From: ZC4RG20 sp964553875 | GTDB taxonomy: Bacteria > Pseudomonadota > Gammaproteobacteria > Steroidobacterales > Rariloculaceae | Assembly (NCBI GenBank): GCA_964553875.1 | Contig: CAZKNH010000006.1 | Location: 1-64,000 of the forward strand | Length of the DNA stretch: 64,000 bases | Direction: 5' to 3' | Shown: in pieces, positions 1 to 8,823 of the stretch | Position numbering within the stretch: position 1 is the stretch's first letter | Layout: every line of letters starts with the position of its first letter | Notes under the pieces: generated by a model | What the model saw: only the letters and a program-made list of their open reading frames with translations | Databases searched by the model: none | Told to the model about the DNA's origin: nothing | Translations under genes and position numbers: made by a program

Positions 1-691
1 CGCGCACGCCGTACTCGGCGCCGCCGTTGCCGATGATCACGCGGCCCTTCACGACCCGCGGCGCGCCGGTGATCGTATAGGCGAAGTCGCGCGAGATCAG
101 CGTATCGGTCTCCCACACCTTCTCGCCGGTCGCGGCGTCGATCGCGACGAGACGGCCGTCGATCGTGCCGACGTAGATCTTGCCGTTCCATGCCGCGGCA
201 CCGCGATTGACGACGTCGCAGCACGCGCGGCTGCCCCACTCGCGCGGCACCTCGGCGTCGAACATCCACAGTCGCTCACCCGTGCGCGCGTCGTACGCGT
301 GCACGTTGCTCCATGCGGTCGTCACGTAGACGGTGCCGTCGACATAGAGCGGCGTCGATTCCTGCGTGCGATTGATGCCGAGATCCGCGTACCATGCGAG
401 ACCGAGCTCCGCGACGTTGTCCGGCGTGATCTGCGCGAGCGGGCTGTACCGCTGCTCGCCGTACGTGCGTCCCGTAGACATCCACTGGCCGGGCTCGTCA
501 TCCGCCGCGACGAGGCGCGCCGCGTCGACTCGGGCCGCGGGCCGCGTCTCGGAACGCCCGGCGACGAGCGCCGCCGAGCCCGTTCCCGCGGACGGCGCGG
601 AGCCGGCCGTCCCGGAAGAGTCGTTCGACGGCCCGCAGGCTGCGACCAGCAGAGCAGAGAGCGCTACAGGGACGGAAGTGCGCACGGTCAT
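1..691 (-). CDS. PQQ-dependent dehydrogenase lipoprotein, N-terminal part (runs off window)
   Basis: About 230 N-terminal residues of a quinoprotein alcohol/methanol dehydrogenase are visible; the rest lies beyond the left edge. I translated it from ATG at 691. A lipobox ends at Cys19 (LLVAAC), followed by a Ser/Gly/Ala-rich linker. The first propeller blade begins near residue 68 (QWMSTGRTYGEQRYSPL). The vicinal cysteines Cys157-Cys158 in RACCDVVNRG form the disulfide that packs on PQQ in this family. The expected role is periplasmic oxidation of an alcohol or sugar, passing electrons to a cytochrome or quinone. The metal-binding Asp region is outside the window, so Ca versus lanthanide use cannot be judged. 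The gene lies 55 bases downstream of the flavoprotein gene on the same strand. Confidence 0.88.
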   Translation of the reverse strand, partial: MTVRTSVPVALSALLVAACGPSNDSSGTAGSAPSAGTGSAALVAGRSETRPAARVDAARLVAADDEPGQWMSTGRTYGEQRYSPLAQITPDNVAELGLAWYADLGINRTQESTPLYVDGTVYVTTAWSNVHAYDARTGERLWMFDAEVPREWGSRACCDVVNRGAAAWNGKIYVGTIDGRLVAIDAATGEKVWETDTLISRDFAYTITGAPRVVKGRVIIGNGGAEYGVR

Positions 692-746
692 CGGCGGCCC
701 CCCTCGATCGAGACGCGCGACAGCATCGATCAGATCGGCGGAATGT

Positions 747-1916
747 TCAACTTCTTGAAACGTCCGACGGGGCGCGCAGCAGCTCGCCGCCCGCTCGCGC
801 GAGCTGCCGCGGCGCCACGGAGAAGTGGGCTGCGAGCGTCGCGAGATCACGTCCTGCCCGCCCGAGCTCCGACGCCTGCTCGACGCCCGTCATGCCGGCG
901 AGCGTCACGAGCTCGCCCGTGGCCTCTTGCAGCGTCGCGACGCCATGAGTGCAGGCCGCGGTGATTTCCGCGCGCTCGTCCATGCCGAGCGCGCGCCCGT
1001 CGACGGCGCTGCGCCACGCACGCTCCGCGAGGTCGAACGTGACGCGCTCGGCGGCGCGCCATGCGGCGTGGGCCCGAGCGAACGCCGCCAGCGCGAGCGG
1101 GTCGTCCGCGAGCACGGCCGCCGCGCCGTACGGCGTCTTCTGCGCCGCGAGGACCTTGAACGCATCGAGCGCATGCCGCGCGATGCCGACGGCGACGGCC
1201 GTGATCGGCAGCTCGGTCAGCACCTCGAACGGCAGCCGGTACAGCGGTCCGGGCTCGAGCGGCGCATCCGTGAAGACGCTGAAGGTGTTCCGCTCCGGCA
1301 CGAACACGTCGTCGACTCGGAAGTGATGACTCGCCGTTGCGCGCATGCCGGTCGTGTCCCAAGTCTCGATGATCTCGACGTCGCCGCGCGGGAACGACAT
1401 CGCACGGACGAGCGGCGAGCCGGCAGCGTCGCGCACCGGCTCGCCGCCGGTCGTGACGACGCAGTTCGCGGTGAAGGTCGTCGCGTACGGCGCGCCGCTC
1501 GCGTAGCGCCACCGGCCGCTGACGCGGTACCCGCCGTCGACGCGCTCGGCACGACCGTCCGCCGCGCCCGAGCCCGCGATCACCGCGGCCGCCGGACCGA
1601 AGATCTCGAGCGCTCTATCCGGATCGAGGTATGCCGCGAACAAGCCGCCGCCCGCGCCAATCATCACGGACCAGCCGAACGAGCCGTCGATGCGCGCCGC
1701 GGCCTGATAGACCTCGAGCGCTTCCGGCAGCGTCAGCTCGAGCCCGCCGTAGCGGCGCGGTATCCACAACCGAAACAGCCGGTGACGGACGATGTCGGCC
1801 ACGACGTCGTCCGAGAGCGCGGCGCGGCGTTCCGCTTCCGCGGCCTGGCCGCGCACGAGCGGCCCGATTTCATCGATCGCGCAGAGCAGCCGCGCGACGT
1901 CGTCTTGCGTAGCCAT
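747..1916 (-). CDS. Acyl-CoA dehydrogenase-fold flavoprotein (possible group D monooxygenase)
   Basis: A 389-residue protein with the acyl-CoA dehydrogenase fold. The N-terminal helical domain includes FRLWIPRRYGGLEL. The middle beta domain (about residues 120-215) contains GYRVSGRWRYASGAPYATTF. The C-terminal helical bundle is of the type-2 kind. The absence of an obvious catalytic Glu context and the WRYASGA segment look more like flavin-dependent hydroxylases such as HsaA/DszC than true fatty acyl-CoA dehydrogenases. That assignment is inference. Such enzymes need FADH2 or FMNH2 from a separate reductase, and none is adjacent. The neighbouring gene downstream on the same strand is the PQQ dehydrogenase. 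Confidence 0.85.
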   Translation of the reverse strand: MATQDDVARLLCAIDEIGPLVRGQAAEAERRAALSDDVVADIVRHRLFRLWIPRRYGGLELTLPEALEVYQAAARIDGSFGWSVMIGAGGGLFAAYLDPDRALEIFGPAAAVIAGSGAADGRAERVDGGYRVSGRWRYASGAPYATTFTANCVVTTGGEPVRDAAGSPLVRAMSFPRGDVEIIETWDTTGMRATASHHFRVDDVFVPERNTFSVFTDAPLEPGPLYRLPFEVLTELPITAVAVGIARHALDAFKVLAAQKTPYGAAAVLADDPLALAAFARAHAAWRAAERVTFDLAERAWRSAVDGRALGMDERAEITAACTHGVATLQEATGELVTLAGMTGVEQASELGRAGRDLATLAAHFSVAPRQLARAGGELLRAPSDVSRS

Positions 1917-2343
1917 CCGAGAAGTATCGTCGATGCGGCAGCCCGTGTAACGGGACTTTCGCTGACGTCACCCTCTTGCAGGAGCGAAGGTGGAGCCGGC
2001 CGGACCGAGGCACGCCGCCCGAATCGAGCTCGCGGGTGTCGATGTGGGTAACGAGCACCGTCCTGCATGAGCCGATCGCACGGCTTCATCGGTGCATCGC
2101 GCATCACGCGGACTCGTGACGCACCCTTCGGGGCGGCTGGACGCCAGCGCCCGCCGAGGTGTCGTCAACCGACGACACATGCGAAGCGCCCGATACGACA
2201 GTCGATTCAGCCAAATGAGCGATTCGGGTGTCGCCTATCGAAGACGGTTGTAGTCTCGATGAATAGAGCACGAGCATCGGCGTGCGAAATGCCGTTGCTA
2301 TAATCGCCGCCTCGTCTTCCAGCAATCGGTATCTTTTCCTGCG
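1917..2343. other. 427-base intergenic region between divergent genes
   Basis: It separates the flavoprotein gene (minus strand) from the protease operon (plus strand). The right half is visibly less GC-rich than the surroundings and holds a good extended -10 promoter element near its end. No convincing coding sequence is seen; the open frames have no ribosome binding site or recognisable domain. Confidence 0.6.
2296..2304 (+). promoter_or_regulatory. Extended -10 promoter element (TGCTATAAT)
   Basis: The consensus -10 hexamer TATAAT lies at 2299-2304, preceded by TGC to make the extended -10 motif TGnTATAAT. It lies 40 bases before the ATG at 2344. No clear -35 box is seen at the right spacing, which is compatible with an extended -10 promoter. 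It probably drives the protease/transglutaminase/ATP-grasp operon. Confidence 0.5.
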
Positions 2344-2880
2344 ATGCGACGCTGTCTCGCAGCAGCTCTGTCCCTGCTCTTCGCGTCCGCCGCCGCCTCG
2401 GACGAGTCAAGCGATGCGCGCGCGCTCGAGATCTTCGGCTGGGTCGAGCGAGTCGAGCTCCTCGACGGCGCGTTGAGCGTCAAGGCGAAGCTCGACACCG
2501 GGGCGGTGACGTCGTCGCTCGATGCCGCGAACGTCGAACGATTCGAACGCGACGGCGAGCGGTGGGTCCGGTTCACCGTCGTCGACCCCGAAAGCGGCGA
2601 GTCGCTCGAGCTCGAGCGGCCGATCGTGCGCAATGCGCGCATCGTCCAGCACAGCGGGAAATCTCAGCGCCGCCCGATCGTGGTGCTCGACGTCTGTTTC
2701 GGACCTTTTCGTCGTGAAGTCGAGTTCAGCCTCGTCGATCGAAGCAACTTCATCTATCCGGTGCTGCTCGGGCGCAGCGCGCTCGAAGGCGCCGCGCTCG
2801 TGGATCCAAGCGAGACCTTCCTGAACTACCCCGATTGCGCCGACGCCCAGAGCGACGAACCGGAAAGCGATACGGAATGA
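2344..2880 (+). CDS. Retropepsin-like 'ATP-dependent zinc protease' family protein (RimB type)
   Basis: A 178-residue exported protein with a signal peptide over about residues 1-19. It has the Zn_protease (PF05618) aspartyl-protease-like fold. The catalytic motif is DTGA at residues 51-54 (KAKLDTGAVTSSLDA), and the conserved C-terminal segment reads YPVLLGRSAL. Despite the database name, the fold is that of single-domain retropepsins. The gene overlaps the next one by ATGA. In other proteobacteria this family is encoded with an inactive transglutaminase membrane protein and a RimK-like ATP-grasp ligase, exactly as here. The three are thought to build or cut amino-acid or peptide modifications in the cell envelope. 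Confidence 0.88.
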   Translation: MRRCLAAALSLLFASAAASDESSDARALEIFGWVERVELLDGALSVKAKLDTGAVTSSLDAANVERFERDGERWVRFTVVDPESGESLELERPIVRNARIVQHSGKSQRRPIVVLDVCFGPFRREVEFSLVDRSNFIYPVLLGRSALEGAALVDPSETFLNYPDCADAQSDEPESDTE

Positions 2881-4412
2881 CCCGCTCGGGCTTCTGGATC
2901 ATCTCGGTCGTCTTATTGATCGCGTGCGGCCTCGGGCTCGCGGGCTGGAAGGTCGCCGTCTACGGTTACCCGCTGACACCCGGTGTGACCGACGAGACAT
3001 GGACCGTGCAGGCGCGCGTTCGGCTGCAGCCGGGCAACGGTCCCGTCAGAGCGACGCTGATCCTGCCGTCCGCCACGCCTGGTCTCGGCCGTTTGCAGGA
3101 GGATTTCGTCTCGCGCGGGTTCGGGCTGGACGTGCAGGAAAGCGATTACCTGCGCAGAGCGATCTGGACGGTGCGCAGAGCTTCCGGCATTCAGACGCTC
3201 TACTATCGCGCCCAATTCTTCTCCGATCCCAATCAGACGGCGTTCGCGCCGACACCTGCTTATCCCGAGGTGCCCGCCCTCGACGAGCCGTTCGCGACCG
3301 CGCTCCAATCGATCACCGACGAAGTGCGCTCGCGCTCCGCCGATATCGCGTCTTTCGCCGCCGCGATGCTTGCGCGGATCAATTCGCCGTCGCCGAGCGC
3401 CGAGATTCGGCTGTTCCTGAATGCTCCCGAGTTCGGCGGCGACGTGATCACGATCGCCCGAACGTTGCTCGCCGGCGCACGCATTCCGACGGAGCGCATC
3501 AACGGCTTCCTGCTCTCCGACAGCGACCGTCACGCGACACCGATATCGTGGCTGGCCGTGCACAACGAGCAGGAGTGGCTGTTCTTCGACCCCGAGACCG
3601 GGCGCCAGCATATGCCCGCCAATCTGCTCGTTTGGTGGCGCGGCCCCGGATCGCCTCTCGAGATCGACGGGGCCGAGCTCGTAGACATCGAATGGTCGAT
3701 CCGGCGCAACGAGGTCGCGAGTCTGCTCCTCGCCGGTGAGCGCGCGAATCGAGACGGCTTCGCGTTCTCGATGGTCTCGCTGCTCAGCCTCCCCGTGCAC
3801 ACGCAGTCCGCATACGCCGTGCTGCTGCTCGTGCCTGTCGGCGCATTCGTCATGGTCCTGATGCGCAACATCGTCGGAGTTCGAGCCTTCGGCACGTTCA
3901 TGCCGGTGCTGATCGCCCTCGCCTTCCGCGAGACCGGGCTCGTCGGCGGGCTGCTGCTGTTCGCGCTCGTCGTCGCGACCGGCTTGATGTTCCGCTTCTG
4001 CCTCGAGCGCATGCACCTGATACTCGTGCCGCGTTTGACGGCCGTCGTCACGATCGTCGTGATTCTGATGGTCGCGCTGACCATGCTGAGCGCCGCGCTC
4101 GATTGGGAGGTTGGATTGTCGGTCGGCCTCTTCCCGATGGTCATTCTCGCGATGGTGATCGAACGGATGTCGATCGTCTGGGAGGAACGCGGCCCGCAGG
4201 ATGCATTGGTCGAGGCGCTCGGCTCGGCCACGATCGCGACGCTCGCCTACGTCGTCATGGGGCTCGAGCAGGTGCGCTATCTCGCCGTCGTGTTCCCCGA
4301 GTTGCTGCTCGTAGTGCTCGGCCTGACGATTCTGCTCGGGCGGTACTCCGGATATCGACTCACGGAGCTCTTCCGGTTCAGGGATCTCGCCCGCGAGCCG
4401 CAGCCATCATGA
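2877..4412 (+). CDS. Inactive transglutaminase fused to seven-transmembrane domain (UUP1 family)
   Basis: A 511-residue membrane protein. The start at 2877 is chosen because its ATG overlaps the previous stop (ATGA). One N-terminal helix at about residues 5-27 anchors a periplasmic transglutaminase-like domain of about 280 residues, matching Transglut_i_TM (PF14400). A C-terminal block of about seven hydrophobic helices follows, beginning near SAYAVLLLVPVGAFVMVLMR and matching 7TM_transglut (PF14402). The Cys-His-Asp triad of active transglutaminases is not evident, as expected for this family. It is translationally coupled to both neighbours and likely forms a complex with the protease and the ligase. 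Confidence 0.9.
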   Translation: MTRSGFWIISVVLLIACGLGLAGWKVAVYGYPLTPGVTDETWTVQARVRLQPGNGPVRATLILPSATPGLGRLQEDFVSRGFGLDVQESDYLRRAIWTVRRASGIQTLYYRAQFFSDPNQTAFAPTPAYPEVPALDEPFATALQSITDEVRSRSADIASFAAAMLARINSPSPSAEIRLFLNAPEFGGDVITIARTLLAGARIPTERINGFLLSDSDRHATPISWLAVHNEQEWLFFDPETGRQHMPANLLVWWRGPGSPLEIDGAELVDIEWSIRRNEVASLLLAGERANRDGFAFSMVSLLSLPVHTQSAYAVLLLVPVGAFVMVLMRNIVGVRAFGTFMPVLIALAFRETGLVGGLLLFALVVATGLMFRFCLERMHLILVPRLTAVVTIVVILMVALTMLSAALDWEVGLSVGLFPMVILAMVIERMSIVWEERGPQDALVEALGSATIATLAYVVMGLEQVRYLAVVFPELLLVVLGLTILLGRYSGYRLTELFRFRDLAREPQPS

Positions 4413-5485
4413 TCCGCCGCTACCTCTCACTTCGCCGGGCGGGCGTGCTCGGCGTCAATGCGCGGAACGGCCGGTATATCGCCGTGCACAACGAGCGGCG
4501 CTTCTATCCGATCGTGGACGACAAGATCCGCTGCAAGACGGCACTGCGCGAGCATGGGATACCGGTGCCGGCGCTGCTCGACGTCGTGCGCACGCAGTAC
4601 GAGGCGGCGCGCCTCGCGAGACGAATCGAGCCGCTCGAGGAGTTCGCGCTCAAGCCCGCGAACGGCAGCCGCGGGGACGGCATCATCGTCGTCGGCAGCC
4701 GGCGCAACGGCCTCTGGGTGTCGCCGAGCGGCAGCTCCTACTACTCGCTCGAAGATCTTCAGTTCCACGTCTCGGGCATTCTGAACGGGATGTACTCGCT
4801 CGGCGGCCAGCCCGACACGGCTTTTTTCGAAGGGCTCGTGCACACCGATCCTCGCTTGCGGGCTCTCGCGCCGGAAGGCGTGCCGGATATTCGAATCATC
4901 GTCTACAAGGGCGTGCCGGTGATGGCGATGATGCGCCTTCCGACTCGCCGCTCCGGAGGACGGGCCAATCTGCATCATGGCGCGATCGGAGCCGGCATCG
5001 ACCTCGCCACGGGCCGCACGCTCCGCGCCGTCATGGACGACCGGCTGGTCGATACGCACCCCGACACCGGCGAGCGCGTGGACGGCTTCGAGATCCCGAG
5101 CTGGCGCGATCTGCTCACGCTCGCCTCGTCCTGCTATGCCGCGGTGAGCCTCGGCTATTTCGGCGCGGACATCGTGCTCGACCGGCGCCACGGCCCGCTG
5201 GTCCTCGAGCTCAACGTCCGGCCCGGCTTATCGATCCAGATCGCGAACCAGTGCGGGCTCGAGCGCCGCCTGAACGCGGTCGACGCTGCGCACGCCGAGC
5301 CGCGGCGGCTGTCCGCAGAGGACCGTGTGTCGCTCGCGCTGGAGCTCGCCGCAAGCGCGTGGAGCAACGCGCGGCGAACCGCACCGGCGCAGCACGAGCC
5401 CGATCCCGTCGAGGAAGAGAACGCGGGCGACGGATCCCCGCTCGGATCCGATTTCGTGACGAAGTTCGCACGCACCGCGAGCTAG
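4409..5485 (+). CDS. RimK-like ATP-grasp ligase (alpha-L-glutamate ligase-related)
   Basis: A 358-residue cytosolic protein. The start at 4409 overlaps the preceding stop (ATGA). ATP-grasp landmarks are the nucleotide-binding segment EEFALKPANGSRGDGIIVV and the metal-binding C-terminal motif VLELNVRPGLSIQIAN. Family ATPgrasp_ST (PF14397) fits. It should form an amide bond between an amino acid (probably glutamate or similar) and an acceptor at the expense of ATP; the acceptor is unknown. It is the third gene of the coupled envelope-modification operon. The last 50 residues or so are Ala/Glu-rich and beyond the core fold. Confidence 0.9.
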   Translation: MIRRYLSLRRAGVLGVNARNGRYIAVHNERRFYPIVDDKIRCKTALREHGIPVPALLDVVRTQYEAARLARRIEPLEEFALKPANGSRGDGIIVVGSRRNGLWVSPSGSSYYSLEDLQFHVSGILNGMYSLGGQPDTAFFEGLVHTDPRLRALAPEGVPDIRIIVYKGVPVMAMMRLPTRRSGGRANLHHGAIGAGIDLATGRTLRAVMDDRLVDTHPDTGERVDGFEIPSWRDLLTLASSCYAAVSLGYFGADIVLDRRHGPLVLELNVRPGLSIQIANQCGLERRLNAVDAAHAEPRRLSAEDRVSLALELAASAWSNARRTAPAQHEPDPVEEENAGDGSPLGSDFVTKFARTAS

Positions 5486-5528
5486 ACGCCGCATCCTGAC
5501 GCTCGATCGAAGGCAGCGCTTTTCGGCG

Positions 5529-6191
5529 ATGCGGGCCATTCCGTTCGTCATCATCGTAGCCCCGTTCGTCGCTGCGTGCGGGGACGCCGCGCTCGAGCGC
5601 GCGGAGACGGCATTCTCGCCGCCTCCGGGACCCGCTCCGGGCGTCTACAGCGGCCGCTTTCCGTGCGACGGCTGTCCGGGCATCGATACGACGTTGTGGC
5701 TCCGCGCGGACGGCGCGTTCTTCTGGCGCCAGCGCTATCTCGACTACGACGACGCTCCGCCGACGATTTCGTACAACCTCGGCCGCTGGCACGTCGACCC
5801 GGACGGCACGCTCGTGCTCGAAGGATCAGGTCCGCCGCGGCGCCTCGAGCTCGCGGGACCGAACGCTCTGTCGCTCCTGACGCCGCCCGCCGCCGGGCAC
5901 AGATTGACGCGCGACGCCGCCGGCGAGCGCTTCACGGATCGCGTGCGGATAGAAGGCGTCGCGATCGTCGAGAGCGGCACCGCGACGATCTCCGAATGCC
6001 GCACGGGCCTCGCGGCGCCGGCCGGCGGCGCCGACCTCGAGCGCTTCCTTCGTCAGTACCGCAGCCTGGGTTATCGCGGCAAGCCCGCGTTCGTCGAGCT
6101 CGAAGCCCGCTTCGAATGGGCCGACGACGGCGCGCTTCGTTCGTTCGCCGTCGATCGTTTCATGACGATCAAGGCGGGCCGCACGTGCTAG
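5529..6191 (+). CDS. NlpE-like copper-resistance/stress lipoprotein
   Basis: A 220-residue lipoprotein; the lipobox FVAAC gives Cys17 as the lipid anchor. An NlpE N-terminal domain (PF04170) follows, with the signature GVYSGRFPCDGCPGID that contains the family's CxxC. A second domain with two further Cys (ECRTG and the C-terminal RTC) follows, as in NlpE. E. coli NlpE senses surface adhesion and lipoprotein traffic through Cpx. Here the role is inferred only from the domain. It lies 43 bases after the ATP-grasp gene on the same strand, so it may belong to the same envelope operon. Confidence 0.8.
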   Translation: MRAIPFVIIVAPFVAACGDAALERAETAFSPPPGPAPGVYSGRFPCDGCPGIDTTLWLRADGAFFWRQRYLDYDDAPPTISYNLGRWHVDPDGTLVLEGSGPPRRLELAGPNALSLLTPPAAGHRLTRDAAGERFTDRVRIEGVAIVESGTATISECRTGLAAPAGGADLERFLRQYRSLGYRGKPAFVELEARFEWADDGALRSFAVDRFMTIKAGRTC

Positions 6192-6245
6192 CCGCGCTCG
6201 CCTCCACTCGCTTTATCGAGCGCGGCCAGTAGCGTTCGCTCAAGC

Positions 6246-6266
6246 GTCCCGGCACACTTCCGGGAC
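6246..6266. repeat. Small hairpin in the leader of the TonB receptor gene
   Basis: A 7-base perfect inverted repeat (GTCCCGG / CCGGGAC) with a 7-base loop, 30 bases before the receptor ATG and 55 bases after the lipoprotein stop. It could be a weak terminator for the upstream gene or a leader structure. There is no T-tract. Confidence 0.35.
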
Positions 6267-6296
6267 CGCATCGATGCGGATGGGGGAGTAATTGGC

Positions 6297-8774
6297 ATGA
6301 AGCTTTCGACACGCTCGAAGTCGCGTCCTATCGCACTCGGCCGCGACAAGCGGCATCCCATCGCGGCAGCAGTCGGTCTCGCGGTCCTCGCGCTCCCGAC
6401 CGCCGGCCGCGCTCAGCTCGAGGAGATCGTCGTCACGGCCGAAAGGCGCGAGACGTCGCTGCAGCAGACGCCGATCTCGGTCGCCGCGTTCACGGCGGAG
6501 ACGATCGAAGCCAAGGGTATCGAGACGATCGAGGACATCGCGACATTCACGCCGAACCTCGACATCAAGGGCTCGCGCGGCACGGGGAACACGAGCCCGA
6601 CGTATCAGATTCGCGGCCTGTCGGGCGGAGGCGGCGCGACGGGCGAACGGGCGGCGGCACTCTACATCGACGGCGTCTTCGTGCCGCGCACGACCGGGCC
6701 GTTCATGAGCATGCTCGACGTCGAGCGCGTCGAGGTGCTGCGCGGACCGCAGGGGACGCTCTTCGGCCGCAACAGCACCGGCGGCGCGATCCGCGTGTTC
6801 ACGCGCCGGCCGGGGCCGGACATGGAGGGTTACGTCGAGCTCGGCTTCGGCAACTTCGATCGGCGCGAGGTCGACGCGATGGTCAACGTGCCGCTCAGCG
6901 ACAGCGTGTTCCTCCGCGTCCAGGGCGGCTACTTCGAGCAGGACGGCTACGTGCGCCGCGGCTCGCAGAACCTCGGCAGCAGCGAGGACACGATCGGGCG
7001 GGTGCAGCTCGCGTACGAGCCGAGCGATGCGCTCTCGGTGCGCTTGTCGTACAGCACATCGGACGCGGAGTCCGACGGCAATCCGCAGGATCTCGCCTGG
7101 TTCGACATGCGGCCGCACCTCGACTTCGAGGGCAACCGCGCGGACTGGATCTCGGACTTCCTCGAGGCGTCGGGCCAGCCGCGGATCCAGCCGTACAACG
7201 ACCCCCGGATCGTGCTCGACGACTACACGATGCCGAGCTGGTGCTTCCTCGACGACATCGATCCCGACTGGGACGCGATGTGCGAGCAGACGAACGAGTC
7301 GGAGTACGAGCAGTTCGACGTCAACGTCGAATGGCGCCTCCGCGACAACCTCACGCTGACGTCGATCACCGGCCTGTCGGACTTCTCGAGCTACGGGATC
7401 ACGGACTGGGTGGCGCTCGGCACCGAGATGCGGCCGAGCGCGATCGAGTCGGAAGTCGTATATCAGGAGCTGCAGCTCGGCATCGGCCTCGCCGACGGCC
7501 GGGTCGAGCTCGTCACCGGCTTTTCCTACTTCCAGGAAGACTCGTCGTCGTCCGACAGGACGCTCGAGCGGCGCGGCACGAGCGTGTATGCAACGCAGCA
7601 GGCCAACGGCAACGGCGACGCGGGCATCTTCCGCACGGGCGATACGTACCTCGTGCAGGACTCGACGTCTTACGGTCTCTTCGCCAACGCGACGTTGCAG
7701 ATTACCGATCGCTTCGCGCTGACGCCCGGCGTGCGCTTCGCGTGGGACGAGAAGAAGGTCACGCAGACCGAGTTCGCGTCCGACGACTTCACCCCGGCTC
7801 CGGGCACGACGGGGACGACGGTCTTCGCGAAGGACGACTGGAACGAGACGGACTGGCGGCTCACCGCAGACTTCGACGTGACCGACGGCATCATGGTCTA
7901 CGCGACGGCGTCGAAGGCGTTTCGTGCCGGTGCGTACAGCTATGCGATCGCGGACCAGCTGACGGGCGAAGCGCAGACCGCGGCGCTCGCGGCGTCGCCG
8001 CCGTTCGTGCCGCCCGAGTCCGTCGAGAACGCGGAGATCGGCGTGCGCACCGAGCTGATCGACGGCCGCCTCAGGCTCAACTTCACGTATTACGACATGA
8101 CCTACGGCGACCGCCAGGCGCCGATCCAGCAGCCCGATCCGAACTCCCCGACCGGCTTCCGGATCGCGCTGACGAACGCCGGGGACGTCGAGATCGACGG
8201 TATCGAGCTCGACGGTCAGCTCGCCGTGACGGACGCGCTCGCGCTCGACTTCGCGGCGGGTATCGTCGACTCGCGCGTGCTCGACCCTTGCGCGAACAAC
8301 GGCGACTTCCTGTTCCCCGGACCGGTCGAGGAGAGCTACACGCTCGGTCTGCGCTGGGCGAAAAGCCTGCGCAACGGTGCCGACTTCGGCTGGTCGTTGA
8401 GCTATGCGCACATCGGCGAGCAGCAGACGCATCCGGGAGGCACGCACGATGCGCTCGCGAAGTGCGGCGCTCCGGCGCCGGGCTGGTTCCTCGACTCGCG
8501 CTACGAGCTCCCGAGCTACTCGCTCGTCAACGCGCGCGTCCGCTACGGCAGCCCTGACGGGCGCTGGTCGCTGACGCTCTTCGCGAACAACCTGACCGAC
8601 GAGACGTATGGGACGTATGCGACGCGTTTCGGCGGCGGCTTCTGGGACTTCGTGAATCCGACGGCCGCCGGCGGCATCGGCATCCCGGAGCGCTCAGCGC
8701 TCGGCCTGACGATGGGGCGTCCCCGCGAGGTCGGGGTCGCGTTCCGGTACTCGTTCGGCGGCGGCGGCTCCTGA
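6297..8774 (+). CDS. TonB-dependent outer-membrane receptor
   Basis: An 825-residue receptor. The start is supported by GGGGGAG upstream. A signal peptide ends near residue 40 (AGRAQ). A TonB-box-like LEEIVVTAERR is followed by a plug domain (about residues 50-165; PISVAAFTAETIEAKGI, TYQIRGL, VEVLRGPQGTLFGRNSTGGAI). The 22-stranded barrel ends in an aromatic-rich strand, VGVAFRYSFG. The short plug-barrel organisation without an N-terminal extension is typical of CirA/FecA-like marine receptors. The substrate cannot be told from the sequence. No adjacent sigma/anti-sigma pair or ABC importer is seen. Confidence 0.95.
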   Translation: MKLSTRSKSRPIALGRDKRHPIAAAVGLAVLALPTAGRAQLEEIVVTAERRETSLQQTPISVAAFTAETIEAKGIETIEDIATFTPNLDIKGSRGTGNTSPTYQIRGLSGGGGATGERAAALYIDGVFVPRTTGPFMSMLDVERVEVLRGPQGTLFGRNSTGGAIRVFTRRPGPDMEGYVELGFGNFDRREVDAMVNVPLSDSVFLRVQGGYFEQDGYVRRGSQNLGSSEDTIGRVQLAYEPSDALSVRLSYSTSDAESDGNPQDLAWFDMRPHLDFEGNRADWISDFLEASGQPRIQPYNDPRIVLDDYTMPSWCFLDDIDPDWDAMCEQTNESEYEQFDVNVEWRLRDNLTLTSITGLSDFSSYGITDWVALGTEMRPSAIESEVVYQELQLGIGLADGRVELVTGFSYFQEDSSSSDRTLERRGTSVYATQQANGNGDAGIFRTGDTYLVQDSTSYGLFANATLQITDRFALTPGVRFAWDEKKVTQTEFASDDFTPAPGTTGTTVFAKDDWNETDWRLTADFDVTDGIMVYATASKAFRAGAYSYAIADQLTGEAQTAALAASPPFVPPESVENAEIGVRTELIDGRLRLNFTYYDMTYGDRQAPIQQPDPNSPTGFRIALTNAGDVEIDGIELDGQLAVTDALALDFAAGIVDSRVLDPCANNGDFLFPGPVEESYTLGLRWAKSLRNGADFGWSLSYAHIGEQQTHPGGTHDALAKCGAPAPGWFLDSRYELPSYSLVNARVRYGSPDGRWSLTLFANNLTDETYGTYATRFGGGFWDFVNPTAAGGIGIPERSALGLTMGRPREVGVAFRYSFGGGGS

Positions 8775-8780
8775 CCACCT

Positions 8781-8821
8781 GGGGTCAGAGCCCTTCGATC
8801 AAGTCCAAGGGCTCTGACCCC
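8781..8821. repeat. Palindromic intergenic repeat, GGGGTCAGAGCCCTT family
   Basis: A perfect 15-base inverted repeat (8781-8795 with 8807-8821) around an 11-base loop. It sits between the convergent receptor and SDR genes. The same words recur beside the assembly gap near 28 kb, so this is a repeat family that may also act as a bidirectional terminator. Confidence 0.8.
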
Positions 8822-8823
8822 GA

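Noticed and set aside
6240..8447. 735-codon open frame antisense to the TonB receptor
   Set aside because: Arg/Glu/Asp-rich with no domain; a codon-bias shadow typical of GC-rich DNA. The plus-strand receptor is complete and recognisable.
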